A DNA stretch of 23,173 nt. It comes from Microbotryum silenes-acaulis. Lineage: Eukaryota > Basidiomycota > Microbotryomycetes > Microbotryales > Microbotryaceae. Positions 1-9,520 of this stretch are shown here, in pieces; within the stretch, counting starts at the first letter, position 1, and the number at the start of each line of letters is the position of its first letter. Below the pieces are notes generated by a model that saw only the letters and a list, made by a program, of their open reading frames with translations, had not been told where the DNA came from and ran no database searches. Made by a program: the position numbers and the translations under genes. The stretch is from NCBI GenBank assembly GCA_003665825.1, contig QPFY01000067.1, forward strand, positions 1 through 23,173. The letters run 5' to 3'.

Positions 1-2858
1 TGACGGGCTCGATGGCGTCGAGGGTGGGGTCGTCGTCGTCTGTGGCGATGAAGGCGCGGTGGTGGCGAGAGAGGAAATCGATCTCATCAGGGGAGTCGTC
101 ATCGGAGGGCTGTTCAGCGGGGGCAATGGCGGGTGCGGGCGTCACCAGGGTGTCGTCGTCGGATCGATGTACGTCCATCAGGTTGAGGCGAACCGCGGTG
201 TTGGAGTTGAGGAGGTCAAGCGGGTCGTCCGAGTCATCGAGGGACGGTCCTCCGGCCGAGGACGTGGCGGGCGACGAAAGCGGGACAAGCGACGGGGACG
301 GCGAGGGGCTGATATCTGTAGAATTAAGTAAGGATCCGCCAGTGTACCCTGGGGCCACGTCAACGGCGCTCATGGCAGAATCATCAAGAGAGGATGAGAC
401 GTCCATGTGCGCCGACCTTACTAGTGGGGTCCTCGTCTTGACGGCGGGGGCGGGCGTGTCGGCGGGAATGACGAACTGGCGTTCGGTGTTGTCCACATCG
501 ACGGGCGTGTTGATTGGGAGGCCGGGGAAGTCGTCGTCGAGGAAGGTGGCATTTCGGCCAATCACAACCTTGTTGGTATAATGGTCGAAGAAACGGAAAG
601 CCTTGGAGGCGAGGTCGTAACCGGTGAAGATCACGCGCGCGGCCTTGGGGTCGAGCTTGCTGCGAAGGTCCGGCGCGACCGTGAGCCAGGCCGCGCAGCC
701 GAACGGGTGGAGGGCGGTGGTGGTGGTGCGTCGGCCGTTCCAAACGGATTCTGGAGTCTGTTTGGCCAAAGCTGAGTGTGAGCACCTGTTTTTGCAATAA
801 ACGAAGTACGCAGCCGCTTCATCCCAAAAGGTGGCCGGCAGATGGGAGTCAGCAAGGAGGGCGAGGATGCCCTCGACAATGGAGAGATTGACACGTTCGG
901 CACGACCGTTTTGCTGAGGTGTGTAGGGGATAGAGTATTGACGACGAATGCCCCTGGACTTGCAGAACTCCGTGAATGCGTTCGATCGGTACTCCCCGCC
1001 GTTGTCAGTGCGAAGGGTTTTTAAACGCGCGTTCGTCTCTAACTCCACTTCGGCGAGCCAAGTCTGGAAGGTCGGGAAGACGTCGCTTTTGTGATCGATC
1101 GCGTATGCCCAGAGTTTGCGAGAGTGGTCGTCAAGAAATGTGACAAGGTAGCGCTTCCCGGTCAAGGACGGAGTGGGGAACGAAAGGACATCGCTGTGCA
1201 CGAGGCCGAGTCTCTCGGGGGAATGCGACTCAGAGTCGGGAAAAGGAAGACGGTGGCCTTTGGAACCAAGGCAAGCATTGCAAACAAACTCCTCTACGTC
1301 TTTGTCACTGTACCCGGCCCCAAACCCGTCCAGCAAACCTGCGGCGATCATCTTCTGTATAGAGGATGGGGCAAGATGGCCGAGGCAGCGGTGAAGGGTA
1401 AGCAGGGGCACGGTAGACTCAGAACGCGAGAGAAGGGCAAGCTGCTGACACTTGGTGTGATCCGCGTCCAAAAGGTAGAGACCGTCGTTAACCCTGGTAC
1501 CGTGAGCAATGGCCTGGCCGTCCTTGGCGATGTCGATGCCGTCGCTGGTGAAGGCGAGTCGAACGCGGTCGGTGTCGCAGAGGCGAGAAACAGAGAGGAG
1601 GTTGACGTGGAGGCCCGGCGTGTGCAGAACGCCACGCAGCGTGATCGGATGTCCGGTCTTGGCAACGAACGCTACGTCCCCCATACCAATGGCCGTGATA
1701 CCGCCGGCGATGCCGCCGATCTTGGTGTGCGCCGTCTGGCGATAAGCCGTGATAGAGAGCGATCGGCGACCATGTGTGCCGTGGCGCCCGAGTCGACTAC
1801 AAAGGCGTCAGTCGGGAGTTGCCGGCGAGCGAACAGGCAGGAGGCGAAATAGCCGATGTTAGGCTGTTGAGCGGCGGGGAGAGACGTGTCGTCCTGGTTG
1901 TCGTCGCCGGTGTGTTTCTGTTCGCCCCGGTGCTTGCAGTCGAGGGCCCAGTGACCTTTCTTGTGGCAGCGGCGGCAGGGGCCGGCGGCGGGTGTGTCGC
2001 CCGTGAGGTGCAGTCGCGCAGACGGTGGCCGGGGGCGCGGCAGGCGGGACAAGGGGAGGCGGTGGCGAGCATGGCCGAGTGCGATGACGAGAGTCCCGCC
2101 GAGCGAAGCTGGATGCGAATGCGATCCGTCAGCGTCGTGAGTTCCGGGAGGTCGCGTTGGTTGCGCTGCTCGTCCGTGAACGTGAGTCGGAAGCTGTCGA
2201 GGCAGGGTGGGACCATGGCGAGCACGTGAGTGGCGAGCACGTCGTTGAGCGAGGTTTTGGCGTCGCGGATTTCCTGCGCGATCGACATGTATTCACGGAG
2301 CCACGTGTCGTACGCCTCGACGGAGGCAGGCATCTTCCTGAAGTCCCAAAGGCGGGCGAACAACTCGAGGGTACGAGTGGCGTCGTCCGGTGCGAAACGA
2401 GCCTTGAGTGCGGCGAAGATGCGTGGTGCCGACAGGTCGTCGCTGGGGATGGTGTCGAGGGTGGCTGAGACGTCGGCTGAGTCGATCGAGCCAACGATGA
2501 TTTCACGCGCGGCGTCGTCACGGGCGGCAAGCTGGTCGGCCGTCCACGTCGGGGGAATGACACCGTCAAGAACGTAACCACGGGCTTGATTTGGAAGCGC
2601 GAGACGGAGTTGACGTAACCAGTTTGTAAACGACTTAGGGCCGTCAAGGCGAGCGTGCTTGGGGAACACGACTTTTGATGCGGTGGCGGTGTTTGCCTGC
2701 GTGGCAGTGACGGGCGGGGAGGCGGCGGCGGCGGCAGGGGGCTGTGAGGCCTGTAGAGCGGCAAGCTGTGCCTGTAGCGTGGCGATTTGCACGCTGATCG
2801 AAGGGTCAGGGGAGCTGATGTCCCTGGGGGGCGAAGGCGGGGCGGGGGAGCTGTCCAT
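1..2858 (-). pseudogene. E1 gag-pol polyprotein, partial, two frame breaks
   Basis: This is the copia polyprotein from its ATG (complement of 2856-2858) leftwards. It makes the capsid and enzymes for retrotransposition. Gag is in frame to about 1985-1992, where one G is missing relative to E2 and E3 (second zinc knuckle). The next frame carries CCHC knuckle 2 and the protease DSG motif to about 1749-1754, where one A is missing. From there to base 1 the frame is open for about 583 codons, through the HHCC zinc-binding domain, the D,D(35)E integrase core and the acidic linker. I checked the linker near 20-140: it is in frame here, while E3 has two compensating shifts. Both breaks are one-base run changes, so they may be sequencing errors. 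Confidence 0.85.
1797..2858 (-). CDS. E1 gag open frame
   Basis: This 353-codon frame starts at the first ATG after the primer-binding site, 75 bases downstream of it. It begins with a Ser/Pro-rich stretch, a short hydrophobic heptad-like segment (LQAQLAALQ) and a polyalanine run. The capsid-like region follows, with [12 protein letters not shown] and later [13 protein letters not shown], typical of copia-type gag (UBN2 / retrotransposon gag family). The first CCHC knuckle (C-x2-C-x4-H-x4-C) is at about residues 271-284. After a lost G near 1985-1992 the last ~60 residues are out of frame, so the true product would continue into protease. Known role of the family: it forms the virus-like particle that packages element RNA. 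Confidence 0.8.
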   Translation of the reverse strand: MDSSPAPPSPPRDISSPDPSISVQIATLQAQLAALQASQPPAAAAASPPVTATQANTATASKVVFPKHARLDGPKSFTNWLRQLRLALPNQARGYVLDGVIPPTWTADQLAARDDAAREIIVGSIDSADVSATLDTIPSDDLSAPRIFAALKARFAPDDATRTLELFARLWDFRKMPASVEAYDTWLREYMSIAQEIRDAKTSLNDVLATHVLAMVPPCLDSFRLTFTDEQRNQRDLPELTTLTDRIRIQLRSAGLSSSHSAMLATASPCPACRAPGHRLRDCTSRATHPPPAPAAAATRKVTGPSTASTGANRNTPATTTRTTRLSPPLNSLTSAISPPACSLAGNSRLTPL

Positions 2859-2933
2859 GCTGCGATGGTGCGATGGGCTGGGGCGGCTCGAGTGGCTGGG
2901 CTCGAGGGAAAAATTTCAAGCGGCGGGCTGGTA

Positions 2934-2951
2934 GCTCGTGGGCTTATAACC
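2934..2951 (-). promoter_or_regulatory. E1 primer-binding site (tRNA anticodon-arm type)
   Basis: On the minus strand it reads GGTTATAAGCCCACGAGC and directly follows the LTR end. It is identical in E1, E2, E3, E4 and E6. Its complement ends GTGGGCTTATAACC, a tRNA anticodon stem and loop with anticodon TAT, so first-strand synthesis may start from a 5' tRNA half. Confidence 0.75.
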
Positions 2952-3240
2952 TATTCGATCAACTCTACTACGTCAGCGATGTAGTTATAGCCAAGAGTGA
3001 TGAATCTCATTTCAACATACCTATTCGATCAACTCTACTACGTCAGCGATGTAGTTATAGCCAAGAGTGATGAATAGGAATCTAACAGTAAGGGAGCCGC
3101 GCGCCCCAAGTCCTCAGCCAGCGAGCCTCGGGGCTGAGCCAATGTGCCAGGCTCGCTGCGCGCGCCTAAGTCCTGGGCCGATGCGCCCGGCTCGCTCCGC
3201 GCGCCTAAGTCCTGACCGAGCGGAGAGTGGATTCCTCACA
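2952..3240 (-). repeat. E1 5' LTR (289 bp)
   Basis: In element orientation it starts TGTGAGGAATCC at 3240 and ends GATCGAATA at 2952. It contains one full 39-bp unit (3170-3208) plus a degenerate unit, a CTATAACTAC segment, and a TGACGTAG motif like an ATF/CREB half palindrome. The last 54 bp are duplicated (2952-3005 and 3022-3075) with a 16-bp spacer, giving a 70-bp period. The same doublet occurs in the LTR at 5895-6223 but not in the one at 10788-11046. Confidence 0.9.
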
Positions 3241-3712
3241 ACGGCGAGGGGCTGATATCTGTAGAATTAAGTAAGGATCCGCCAGTGTACCCTGGGGCCA
3301 CGTCAACGGCGCTCATGGCAGAATCATCAAGAGAGGATGAGACGTCCATGTGCGCCGACCTTACTAGTGGGGTCCTCGTCTTGACGGCGGGGGCGGGCGT
3401 GTCGGCGGGAATGACGAACTGGCGTTCGGTGTTGTCCACATCGACGGGCGTGTTGATTGGGAGGCCGGGGAAGTCGTCGTCGAGGAAGGTGGCATTTCGG
3501 CCAATCACAACCTTGTTGGTATAATGGTCGAAGAAACGGAAAGCCTTGGAGGCGAGGTCGTAACCGGTGAAGATCACGCGCGCGGCCTTGGGGTCGAGCT
3601 TGCTGCGAAGGTCCGGCGCGACCGTGAGCCAGGCCGCGCAGCCGAACGGGTGGAGGGCGGTGGTGGTGGTGCGTCGGCCGTTCCAAACGGATTCTGGAGT
3701 CTGTTTGGCCAA
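3236..3712 (-). CDS. E2 integrase C-terminal part and linker
   Basis: 158-codon frame in register with the polyprotein. It holds the GKR-like C-terminal region of copia integrase ([21 protein letters not shown], then [13 protein letters not shown] and [12 protein letters not shown]), then the Ser/Pro-rich linker. It ends by chance in the E1 LTR at 3236. The corresponding part of E1 lies in its open frame at about 293-769. Confidence 0.72.
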   Translation of the reverse strand: MAKQTPESVWNGRRTTTTALHPFGCAAWLTVAPDLRSKLDPKAARVIFTGYDLASKAFRFFDHYTNKVVIGRNATFLDDDFPGLPINTPVDVDNTERQFVIPADTPAPAVKTRTPLVRSAHMDVSSSLDDSAMSAVDVAPGYTGGSLLNSTDISPSPL

Positions 3713-4143
3713 AGCTGAGTGTGAGCACCTGTTTTTGCAATAAACGAAGTACGCAGCCGCTTCATCCCAAAAGGTGGCCGGCAGATGGGAGTCAGCAAGG
3801 AGGGCGAGGATGCCCTCGACAATGGAGAGATTGACACGTTCGGCACGACCGTTTTGCTGAGGTGTGTAGGGGATAGAGTATTGACGACGAATGCCCCTGG
3901 ACTTGCAGAACTCCGTGAATGCGTTCGATCGGTACTCCCGCCGTTGTCAGTGCGAAGGGTTTTTAAACGCGCGTTCGTCTCTAACTCCACTTCGGCGAGC
4001 CAAGTCTGGAAGGTCGGGAAGACGTCGCTTTTGTGATCGATCGCGTATGCCCAGAGTTTGCGAGAGTGGTCGTCAAGAAATGTGACAAGGTAGCGCTTCC
4101 CGGTCAAGGACGGAGTGGGGAACGAAAGGACATCGCTGTGCAC
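3574..4143 (-). CDS. E2 integrase core, broken
   Basis: Frame of the integrase catalytic core, starting at HSDV (first catalytic Asp) and running through [18 protein letters not shown] to RTDNGG (second Asp). It then shifts at 3937-3939, so the Glu of D,D(35)E is not read in this frame; the remaining ~120 residues are shadow translation. The reported ATG is internal, because the frame is normally continuous with the one ending at 4104. Known role of the family: integration of element cDNA. Confidence 0.75.
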   Translation of the reverse strand: MHSDVLSFPTPSLTGKRYLVTFLDDHSRKLWAYAIDHKSDVFPTFQTWLAEVELETNARLKTLRTDNGGSTDRTHSRSSASPGAFVVNTLSPTHLSKTVVPNVSISPLSRASSPSLLTPICRPPFGMKRLRTSFIAKTGAHTQLWPNRLQNPFGTADAPPPPPSTRSAARPGSRSRRTFAASSTPRPRA

Positions 4144-5612
4144 GAGGCCGAGTCTCTCGGGGAATGCGACTCAGAGTCGGGAAAAGGAAGACGGTGGCCT
4201 TTGGAACCAAGGCAAGCATTGCAAACAAACTCCTCTACGTCTTTGTCACTGTACCCGGCCCCAAACCCGTCCAGCAAACCTGCGGCGATCATCTTCTGTA
4301 TAGAGGATGGGGCAAGATGGCCGAGGCAGCGGTGAAGGGTAAGCAGGGGCACGGTAGACTCAGAACGCGAGAGAAGGGCAAGCTGCTGACACTTGGTGTG
4401 ATCCGCGTCCAAAAGGTAGAGACCGTCGTTAACCCTGGTACCGTGAGCAATGGCCTGGCCGTCCTTGGCGATGTCGATGCCGTCGCTGGTGAAGGCGAGT
4501 CGAACGCGGTCGGTGTCGCAGAGGCGAGAAACAGAGAGGAGGTTGACGTGGAGGCCCGGCGTGTGCAGAACGCCACGCAGCGTGATCGGATGTCCGGTCT
4601 TGGCAACGAACGCTACGTCCCCCATACCAATGGCCGTGATACCGCCGGCGATGCCGCCGATCTTGGTGTGCGCCGTCTGGCGATAAGCCGTGAATAGAGA
4701 GCGATCGGCGACCATGTGTGCCGTGGCGCCCGAGTCGACTACAAAGGCGTCAGTCGGGAGTTGCCGGCGAGCGAACAGGCAGGAGGCGAAATAGCCGATG
4801 TTAGGCTGTTGAGCGGCGGGGAGAGACGTGTCGTCCTGGTTGTCGTCGCCGGTGTGTTTCTGTTCGCCCCGGTGCTTGCAGTCGAGGGCCCAGTGACCTT
4901 TCTTGTGGCAGCGGCGGCAGGGGCCGGCGGGCGGGTGTGTCGCCCGTGAGGTGCAGTCGCGCAGACGGTGGCCGGGGGCGCGGCAGGCGGGACAAGGGGA
5001 GGCGGTGGCGAGCATGGCCGAGTGCGATGACGAGAGTCCCGCCGAGCGAAGCTGGATGCGAATGCGATCCGTCAGCGTCGTGAGTTCCGGGAGGTCGCGT
5101 TGGTTGCGCTGCTCGTCCGTGAACGTGAGTCGGAAGCTGTCGAGGCAGGGTGGGACCATGGCGAGCACGTGAGTGGCGAGCACGTCGTTGAGCGAGGTTT
5201 TGGCGTCGCGGATTTCCTGCGCGATCGACATGTATTCACGGAGCCACGTGTCGTACGCCTCGACGGAGGCAGGCATCTTCCTGAAGTCCCAAAGGCGGGC
5301 GAACAACTCGAGGGTACGAGTGGCGTCGTCCGGTGCGAAACGAGCCTTGAGTGCGGCGAAGATGCGTGGTGCCGACAGGTCGTCGCTGGGGATGGTGTCG
5401 AGGGTGGCTGAGACGTCGGCTGAGTCGATCGAGCCAACGATGATTTCACGCGCGGCGTCGTCACGGGCGGCAAGCTGGTCGGCCGTCCACGTCGGGGGAA
5501 TGACACCGTCAAGAACGTAACCACGGGCTTGATTTGGAAGCGCGAGACGGAGTTGACGTAACCAGTTTGTAAACGACTTAGGGCCGTCAAGGCGAGCGTG
5601 CTTGGGGAACAC
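4104..5612 (-). CDS. E2 gag-protease-integrase N-domain frame
   Basis: This 502-codon frame shows that gag, protease and the start of integrase share one reading frame, with no programmed shift. In order it has the capsid-like gag region, CCHC knuckle 1 ([14 protein letters not shown]), CCHC knuckle 2 ([14 protein letters not shown]), and the protease active site ([15 protein letters not shown]). The integrase N-terminal zinc-binding domain follows, with the LHRCLGHL histidines and the CNAC cysteines. The last residues are out of frame after a lost G near 4160. The ATG at 5612 is internal: the true start is at 5800, one frame shift upstream. Confidence 0.87.
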   Translation of the reverse strand: MFPKHARLDGPKSFTNWLRQLRLALPNQARGYVLDGVIPPTWTADQLAARDDAAREIIVGSIDSADVSATLDTIPSDDLSAPRIFAALKARFAPDDATRTLELFARLWDFRKMPASVEAYDTWLREYMSIAQEIRDAKTSLNDVLATHVLAMVPPCLDSFRLTFTDEQRNQRDLPELTTLTDRIRIQLRSAGLSSSHSAMLATASPCPACRAPGHRLRDCTSRATHPPAGPCRRCHKKGHWALDCKHRGEQKHTGDDNQDDTSLPAAQQPNIGYFASCLFARRQLPTDAFVVDSGATAHMVADRSLFTAYRQTAHTKIGGIAGGITAIGMGDVAFVAKTGHPITLRGVLHTPGLHVNLLSVSRLCDTDRVRLAFTSDGIDIAKDGQAIAHGTRVNDGLYLLDADHTKCQQLALLSRSESTVPLLTLHRCLGHLAPSSIQKMIAAGLLDGFGAGYSDKDVEEFVCNACLGSKGHRLPFPDSESHSPRDSASCTAMSFRSPLRP

Positions 5613-5876
5613 GACTTTTGATGCGGTGGCGGTGTTTGCCTGCGTGGCAGTGACGGCGGGGAGGCGGCGGCGGCGGCAGGGGGCTGTGAGGCCTGTAGAG
5701 CGGCAAGCTGTGCCTGTAGCGTGGCGATTTGCACGCTGATCGAAGGGTCAGGGGAGCTGATGTCCCTGGGGGGCGAAGGCGGGGCGGGGGAGCTGTCCAT
5801 GCTGCGATGGTGCGATGGGCTGGGGCGGCTCGAGTGGCTGGGCTCGAGGGAAAAATTTCAAGCGGCGGGGCTGGTA

Positions 5877-5894
5877 GCTCGTGGGCTTATAACC
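5877..5894 (-). promoter_or_regulatory. E2 primer-binding site
   Basis: Same 18 bases as in E1, directly after the LTR end at 5895. The anticodon-arm match is described under E1. Confidence 0.75.
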
Positions 5895-6223
5895 TATTCG
5901 ATCAACTCTACTACGTCAGCGATGTAGTTATAGCCAAGAGTGATGAATCTCATTTCAACATACCTATTCGATCAACTCTACTACGTCAGCGATGTAGTTA
6001 TAGCCAAGAGTGATGAATAGGAATCTAACAGTAAGGGAGCCGCGCGCCCCAAGTCCTCAGCCAGCGAGCCTCGGGGCTGAGCCAATGTGCCAGGCTCGCT
6101 GCGCGCGCCTAAGTCCTGGGCCGATGCGCCCGGCTCGCTCCGCGCGCCTAAGTCCTGGGCCGATGCGCCCGGCTCGCTCCGCGCGCCTAAGTCCTGACCC
6201 GAGCGGAGAGTGGATTCCTCACA
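5895..6223 (-). repeat. LTR shared by E2 (5') and E3 (3'), 329 bp
   Basis: It starts TGTGAGG at 6223 and ends GATCGAATA at 5895. On one side is the E2 primer-binding site and on the other the oligo-G tract of E3, so one LTR serves two elements. It has two perfect 39-bp units (6113-6151, 6152-6190) and a degenerate one (6081-6112). The terminal 54-bp segment is doubled (5895-5948, 5965-6018). E3's other LTR is otherwise the same apart from the 70-bp doublet. Confidence 0.9.
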
Positions 6224-6394
6224 CCCCCCCCCACGCGAACGCGAGGTAGACTTGAGCCGTGGGTGCCGCGTCCGGAGGCCTAGAGCATAGCAATGTATAC
6301 CAAAAATCTTGGGACCCAGCGCTTTGGTGAATAGGTCCGCAACCATGTCCGCTGTGCCAACGTGTGAGAGGGAGATATCGCCTCGGTTGACCAT
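5981..6394 (-). CDS. E3 RNase H tail running through the oligo-G tract into the LTR
   Basis: This is the true C-terminal frame of the E3 polyprotein, left of the one-base loss at 6404-6406. It reads [20 protein letters not shown] then LFTKALG, the last RNase H motif, then a basic tail. With no stop it crosses the nine Gs at 6224-6232 into the LTR, where the 39-bp units encode a repeated 13-residue segment ([13 protein letters not shown]). It stops at 5981 near the LTR end. The 39-bp unit is a multiple of three, so extra units keep the frame. Whether the tail is made or removed is unknown. Confidence 0.55.
   Translation of the reverse strand: MVNRGDISLSHVGTADMVADLFTKALGPKIFGIHCYALGLRTRHPRLKSTSRSRGGGCEESTLRSGQDLGARSEPGASAQDLGARSEPGASAQDLGARSEPGTLAQPRGSLAEDLGRAAPLLLDSYSSLLAITTSLT
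6113..6190 (-). repeat. 39-bp minisatellite in LTR, two units
   Basis: Two identical adjacent units (6113-6151 and 6152-6190), each starting GTCCTGGGCCGATGCG on the plus strand. They contain GCGCGC and the direct pair GGCTCGCTCCGCGCG. Copy number differs among LTRs: one in E1, two in E2/E3, and altered or partial in E5, E6 and E7. Confidence 0.9.
6224..6232 (-). promoter_or_regulatory. E3 oligo-G polypurine tract
   Basis: Nine Gs on the minus strand immediately before the LTR start, in the context CGCGT-G9-TGTGAGG. This is where the plus-strand primer of an LTR retrotransposon must be. A pure G tract is unusual. Confidence 0.8.
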
Positions 6395-9039
6395 GTCGCG
6401 GACAAATGCTCGCGGAGGCGTATGTGTCGAGTGCCGGAGGTGCGAACGGGGTCGTGAGCGACGGCGGCCGCGGCCTCGTTGTCGGTGAAGATGTGAGCTG
6501 CATCGATCGGGCGAACGTGGAGCTCGGAGAGGAGTTGCGTAAGGTAAATCGCTTCCTTACCAGCGTGCGACAAGGCGAGGTATTCGGCATCAGTGGTGGA
6601 ATCCGCCACCCGAGTCTGACGCTTCGATGACCAAGAGACGGCGGAGCCGGCCAAGTAAAAGACGAAGCCCATTGTGGAGATGGACGTGTCGACGCAGGCA
6701 CCCCAGTTCGCATCGGAATACCCAACCACACCCGTAACTTTGGCTGGACCGCGGGCGTAGAGTAGCTCATCGCGGTACGTGGCGCGAAGGTAGCGAAGGA
6801 CGTGTTTGACGGCAATCCAATGACGGCGGCCAGGGTTGTTGGCGAACCGGGACAAGTACGAGACGGCGAAGGCAATGTCGGGTCGAGTGCCAAGGGAAAT
6901 GTACAGGAGGGAGCCAATGGCTTGTAGGTACCACGATCGAATGCGCTCCGTTCCTTGACCCGGAACTGCCGTGAGCGAGAGGCCGGGCGTCATTGGCACC
7001 GTAGCGCCGCGTGTCGTGGTGTCGAAGTGAAACCGGGCGAGCACGTCCATGATGTAGCGTTCCTGGGATAGGGCAATGGAGCCGTCGTCCAGGCGGCGGA
7101 TTTGGATGCCGAGGATGTATTCCGCGGGGCCGAGTCGTTTGACGCCGTATCGTTGTTCGAGGCCGGAGATGACGCGTTCGATCTCGTCGAGGGCGGGGCT
7201 GACAATGAGGAGATCGTCGACATACAAGGCGATATAATGGGGCCGTTGCTGATCATCAATGTGAGAGTAAATGCAGTGATCAGTGCCCGTTGCCTTGTAC
7301 CCGAGACTCCTGAGTGATGTGTCAATGTGGCGATTCCAGATGCGACCGGCCTGCTTGAGACCGTAGATTGAGCGCCGCAGGCGGAGAATCTTATCACTTG
7401 GGAAGTCGAAACCTCGTGGCGTCGTCATCCAGATATCGTGATCGAGCTCGCCGTGGAGGTAAGCCTTGTCGATGTCGGCCTGATGAACGTGGTAACCATT
7501 GGCAGCGGCGAGGGCAAGGAGGCAGCGAATGGAGGAGAACCGGGCGACGGGTGCGAAAGTCTCCGAGAAGTCGATGCCGTCGCGTTGTCGGTTACCTTGC
7601 GCTACGAGACGTGCCTTGTGCCCCGTGACTTCGCCGCGTGCGTCGCGTTTGGTCTTCCAGACGAACTTGGAGGTGACGATAGTGGCGCCCGGTGGTACGG
7701 AGGATCGAGGCTCGATGGTGAACACCTTGAAGTCGTCGCGCATGGCGGTGAACTCGGCGGCGGCAGCCTGAGCCCAGATGTCGTGCTCGTCGCTGGACAT
7801 TGCTTCGCGCCAGGTCTGAGGATCGCTAGTAATCGACTTGACGGGCTCGATGGCGGTCGAGGGTGGGGTCGTCGTCGTCTGTGGCGATGAAGGCGCGGTG
7901 GTGGCGAGAGAGGAAATCGATCTCATCAGGGGAGTCGTCATCGGAGGGCTGTTCAGCGGGGCAATGGCGGGTGCGGGCGTCACCAGGGTGTCGTCGTCGG
8001 ATCGATGTACGTCCATCAGGTTGAGGCGAACCGCGGTGTTGGAGTTGAGGAGGTCAAGCGGGTCGTCCGAGTCATCGAGGGACGGTCCTCCGGCCGAGGA
8101 CGTGGCGGGCGACGAAAGCGGGACAAGCGACGGGGACGGCGAGGGGCTGATATCTGTAGAATTAAGTAAGGATCCGCCAGTGTACCCTGGGGCCACGTCA
8201 ACGGCGCTCATGGCAGAATCATCAAGAGAGGATGAGACGTCCATGTGCGCCGACCTTACTAGTGGGGTCCTCGTCTTGACGGCGGGGGCGGGCGTGTCGG
8301 CGGGAATGACGAACTGGCGTTCGGTGTTGTCCACATCGACGGGCGTGTTGATTGGGAGGCCGGGGAAGTCGTCGTCGAGGAAGGTGGCATTTCGGCCAAT
8401 CACAACCTTGTTGGTATAATGGTCGAAGAAACGGAAAGCCTTGGAGGCGAGGTCGTAACCGGTGAAGATCACGCGCGCGGCCTTGGGGTCGAGCTTGCTG
8501 CGAAGGTCCGGCGCGACCGTGAGCCAGGCCGCGCAGCCGAACGGGTGGAGGGCGGTGGTGGTGGTGCGTCGGCCGTTCCAAACGGATTCTGGAGTCTGTT
8601 TGGCCAAAGCTGAGTGTGAGCACCTGTTTTTGCAATAAACGAAGTACGCAGCCGCTTCATCCCAAAAGGTGGCCGGCAGATGGGAGTCAGCAAGGAGGGC
8701 GAGGATGCCCTCGACAATGGAGAGATTGACACGTTCGGCACGACCGTTTTGCTGAGGTGTGTAGGGGATAGAGTATTGACGACGAATGCCCCTGGACTTG
8801 CAGAACTCCGTGAATGCGTTCGATCGGTACTCCCCGCCGTTGTCAGTGCGAAGGGTTTTTAAACGCGCGTTCGTCTCTAACTCCACTTCGGCGAGCCAAG
8901 TCTGGAAGGTCGGGAAGACGTCGCTTTTGTGATCGATCGCGTATGCCCAGAGTTTGCGAGAGTGGTCGTCAAGAAATGTGACAAGGTAGCGCTTCCCGGT
9001 CAAGGACGGAGTGGGGAACGAAAGGACATCGCTGTGCAC
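6280..9039 (-). CDS. E3 integrase-reverse transcriptase-RNase H frame (919 codons)
   Basis: Longest open frame in the window. The integrase core has D4 (HSDV), D66 (RTDNGGEY) and E102 (RAERVN), with exactly 35 residues between the last two. The integrase C-terminal region and a Ser/Pro-rich linker follow. The RT shows [38 protein letters not shown] and the catalytic YVDD at 606-609. RNase H has YSDANWG (D776), DAEY and FTDNEA. About 34 linker residues are out of frame between two compensating indels (7958-7961 and 7855-7856). After the one-base loss at 6404-6406 the last ~40 residues are out of frame, so the final RNase H motif is in the 5981-6394 frame. The ATG at 9039 is internal to a single gag-pol frame. 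Acts in cytoplasmic particles and then in the nucleus. Confidence 0.93.
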   Translation of the reverse strand: MHSDVLSFPTPSLTGKRYLVTFLDDHSRKLWAYAIDHKSDVFPTFQTWLAEVELETNARLKTLRTDNGGEYRSNAFTEFCKSRGIRRQYSIPYTPQQNGRAERVNLSIVEGILALLADSHLPATFWDEAAAYFVYCKNRCSHSALAKQTPESVWNGRRTTTTALHPFGCAAWLTVAPDLRSKLDPKAARVIFTGYDLASKAFRFFDHYTNKVVIGRNATFLDDDFPGLPINTPVDVDNTERQFVIPADTPAPAVKTRTPLVRSAHMDVSSSLDDSAMSAVDVAPGYTGGSLLNSTDISPSPSPSLVPLSSPATSSAGGPSLDDSDDPLDLLNSNTAVRLNLMDVHRSDDDTLVTPAPAIAPLNSPPMTTPLMRSISSLATTAPSSPQTTTTPPSTAIEPVKSITSDPQTWREAMSSDEHDIWAQAAAAEFTAMRDDFKVFTIEPRSSVPPGATIVTSKFVWKTKRDARGEVTGHKARLVAQGNRQRDGIDFSETFAPVARFSSIRCLLALAAANGYHVHQADIDKAYLHGELDHDIWMTTPRGFDFPSDKILRLRRSIYGLKQAGRIWNRHIDTSLRSLGYKATGTDHCIYSHIDDQQRPHYIALYVDDLLIVSPALDEIERVISGLEQRYGVKRLGPAEYILGIQIRRLDDGSIALSQERYIMDVLARFHFDTTTRGATVPMTPGLSLTAVPGQGTERIRSWYLQAIGSLLYISLGTRPDIAFAVSYLSRFANNPGRRHWIAVKHVLRYLRATYRDELLYARGPAKVTGVVGYSDANWGACVDTSISTMGFVFYLAGSAVSWSSKRQTRVADSTTDAEYLALSHAGKEAIYLTQLLSELHVRPIDAAHIFTDNEAAAAVAHDPVRTSGTRHIRLREHLSATWSTEAISPSHTLAQRTWLRTYSPKRWVPRFLVYIAML

Positions 9040-9308
9040 GAGGCCGAGTCTCTCGGGGAATGCGACTCAGAGTCGGGAAAAGGAAGACGGTGGCCTTTGG
9101 AACCAAGGCAAGCATTGCAAACAAACTCCTCTACGTCTTTGTCACTGTACCCGGCCCCAAACCCGTCCAGCAAACCTGCGGCGATCATCTTCTGTATAGA
9201 GGATGGGGCAAGATGGCCGAGGCAGCGGTGAAGGGTAAGCAGGGGCACGGTAGACTCAGAACGCGAGAGAAGGGCAAGCTGCTGACACTTGGTGTGATCC
9301 GCGTCCAA
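9000..9308 (-). CDS. E3 integrase zinc-binding domain frame
   Basis: 102-codon frame with the pre-integrase HHCC zinc-binding domain. [11 protein letters not shown] gives the two histidines and [11 protein letters not shown] the two cysteines. It is in register between the losses at 9307-9309 and 9055-9058. Confidence 0.78.
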   Translation of the reverse strand: MDADHTKCQQLALLSRSESTVPLLTLHRCLGHLAPSSIQKMIAAGLLDGFGAGYSDKDVEEFVCNACLGSKGHRLPFPDSESHSPRDSASCTAMSFRSPLRP

Positions 9309-9520
9309 AGGTAGAGACCGTCGTTAACCCTGGTACCGTGAGCAATGGCCTGGCCGTCCTTGGCGATGTCGATGCCGTCGCTGGTGAAGGCGAGTCGAAC
9401 GCGGTCGGTGTCGCAGAGGCGAGAAACAGAGAGGAGGTTGACGTGGAGGCCCGGCGTGTGCAGAACGCCACGCAGCGTGATCGGATGTCCGGTCTTGGCA
9501 ACGAACGCTACGTCCCCCAT
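9185..9520 (-). CDS. E3 protease C-terminal and pre-integrase frame
   Basis: Continuation after the break at 9547: [20 protein letters not shown], then [15 protein letters not shown], the conserved copia segment between protease and integrase. It is in register until the AAAA-to-AAA loss at 9307-9309. The remaining residues are shadow. Confidence 0.7.
   Translation of the reverse strand: MGDVAFVAKTGHPITLRGVLHTPGLHVNLLSVSRLCDTDRVRLAFTSDGIDIAKDGQAIAHGTRVNDGLYLWTRITPSVSSLPFSRVLSLPCPCLPFTAASAILPHPLYRR

Larger units (their letters stand above)
1..3240 (-). mobile_element. Copia retrotransposon copy E1, 3' part off window
   Basis: Minus-strand Ty1/copia element. From right to left it has a 5' LTR (2952-3240), an 18-nt primer-binding site, a leader, gag, protease, integrase and the integrase-RT linker. 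RT, RNase H and the 3' LTR must lie left of the window. Its LTR end at 3240 abuts E2 in the middle of E2's integrase-RT linker, with no polypurine tract at the join, so E1 looks inserted into E2. Sequence is nearly identical to E2 and E3, and the differences I found are one-base changes in short runs. It has the fewest reading-frame breaks of all copies, so it is probably the youngest. Confidence 0.9.
3241..5800 (-). pseudogene. E2 gag-pol polyprotein, truncated, three frame breaks
   Basis: Same polyprotein as E1, from the ATG at 5800 (complement). Frame breaks are at about 5654 (GGG to GG, in the polyalanine/proline stretch), 4158-4162 (five Gs to four, just before the integrase core) and 3937-3939 (CCCC to CCC, just after the TDNGG motif of the integrase). 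Between these the frames are long and conserved. The sequence is cut at 3241 within the Ser/Pro-rich integrase-RT linker by the LTR of E1, so no RT or RNase H is present here. It cannot give an active polyprotein as written. Confidence 0.87.
3241..6223 (-). mobile_element. Copia retrotransposon copy E2, RT/RNase H end missing
   Basis: Minus-strand copy with a 5' LTR at 5895-6223, primer-binding site, gag, protease, integrase and part of the linker. The internal region stops at 3241, against the 5' LTR of E1. The LTR at 5895-6223 also sits exactly at the oligo-G tract of E3, so it serves as E2's 5' LTR and E3's 3' LTR. The rest of E2 is expected left of the window, on the other side of E1. Confidence 0.88.

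Noticed and set aside
384..797. Arg/Pro-rich 137-codon frame starting MQKQVLTL, repeated in each copy
   Set aside because: It is a +1 shadow of the integrase C-terminal frame, kept only because the DNA is repeated.
1797..2858. Gag as a domesticated host gene
   Set aside because: It sits between primer site and protease in an element with LTRs and has the same frame as pol; nothing suggests separate retention.
4164..4697. Plus-strand frame of 177 codons opposite E2 integrase/protease (also 1091-1852 in E1)
   Set aside because: It is antisense to a clear polyprotein, has no recognisable domain, and its edges change with each one-base indel.
6081..6190. CRISPR-like spaced repeats
   Set aside because: The units are directly adjacent with no unique spacers and lie inside an LTR of a eukaryotic retrotransposon.
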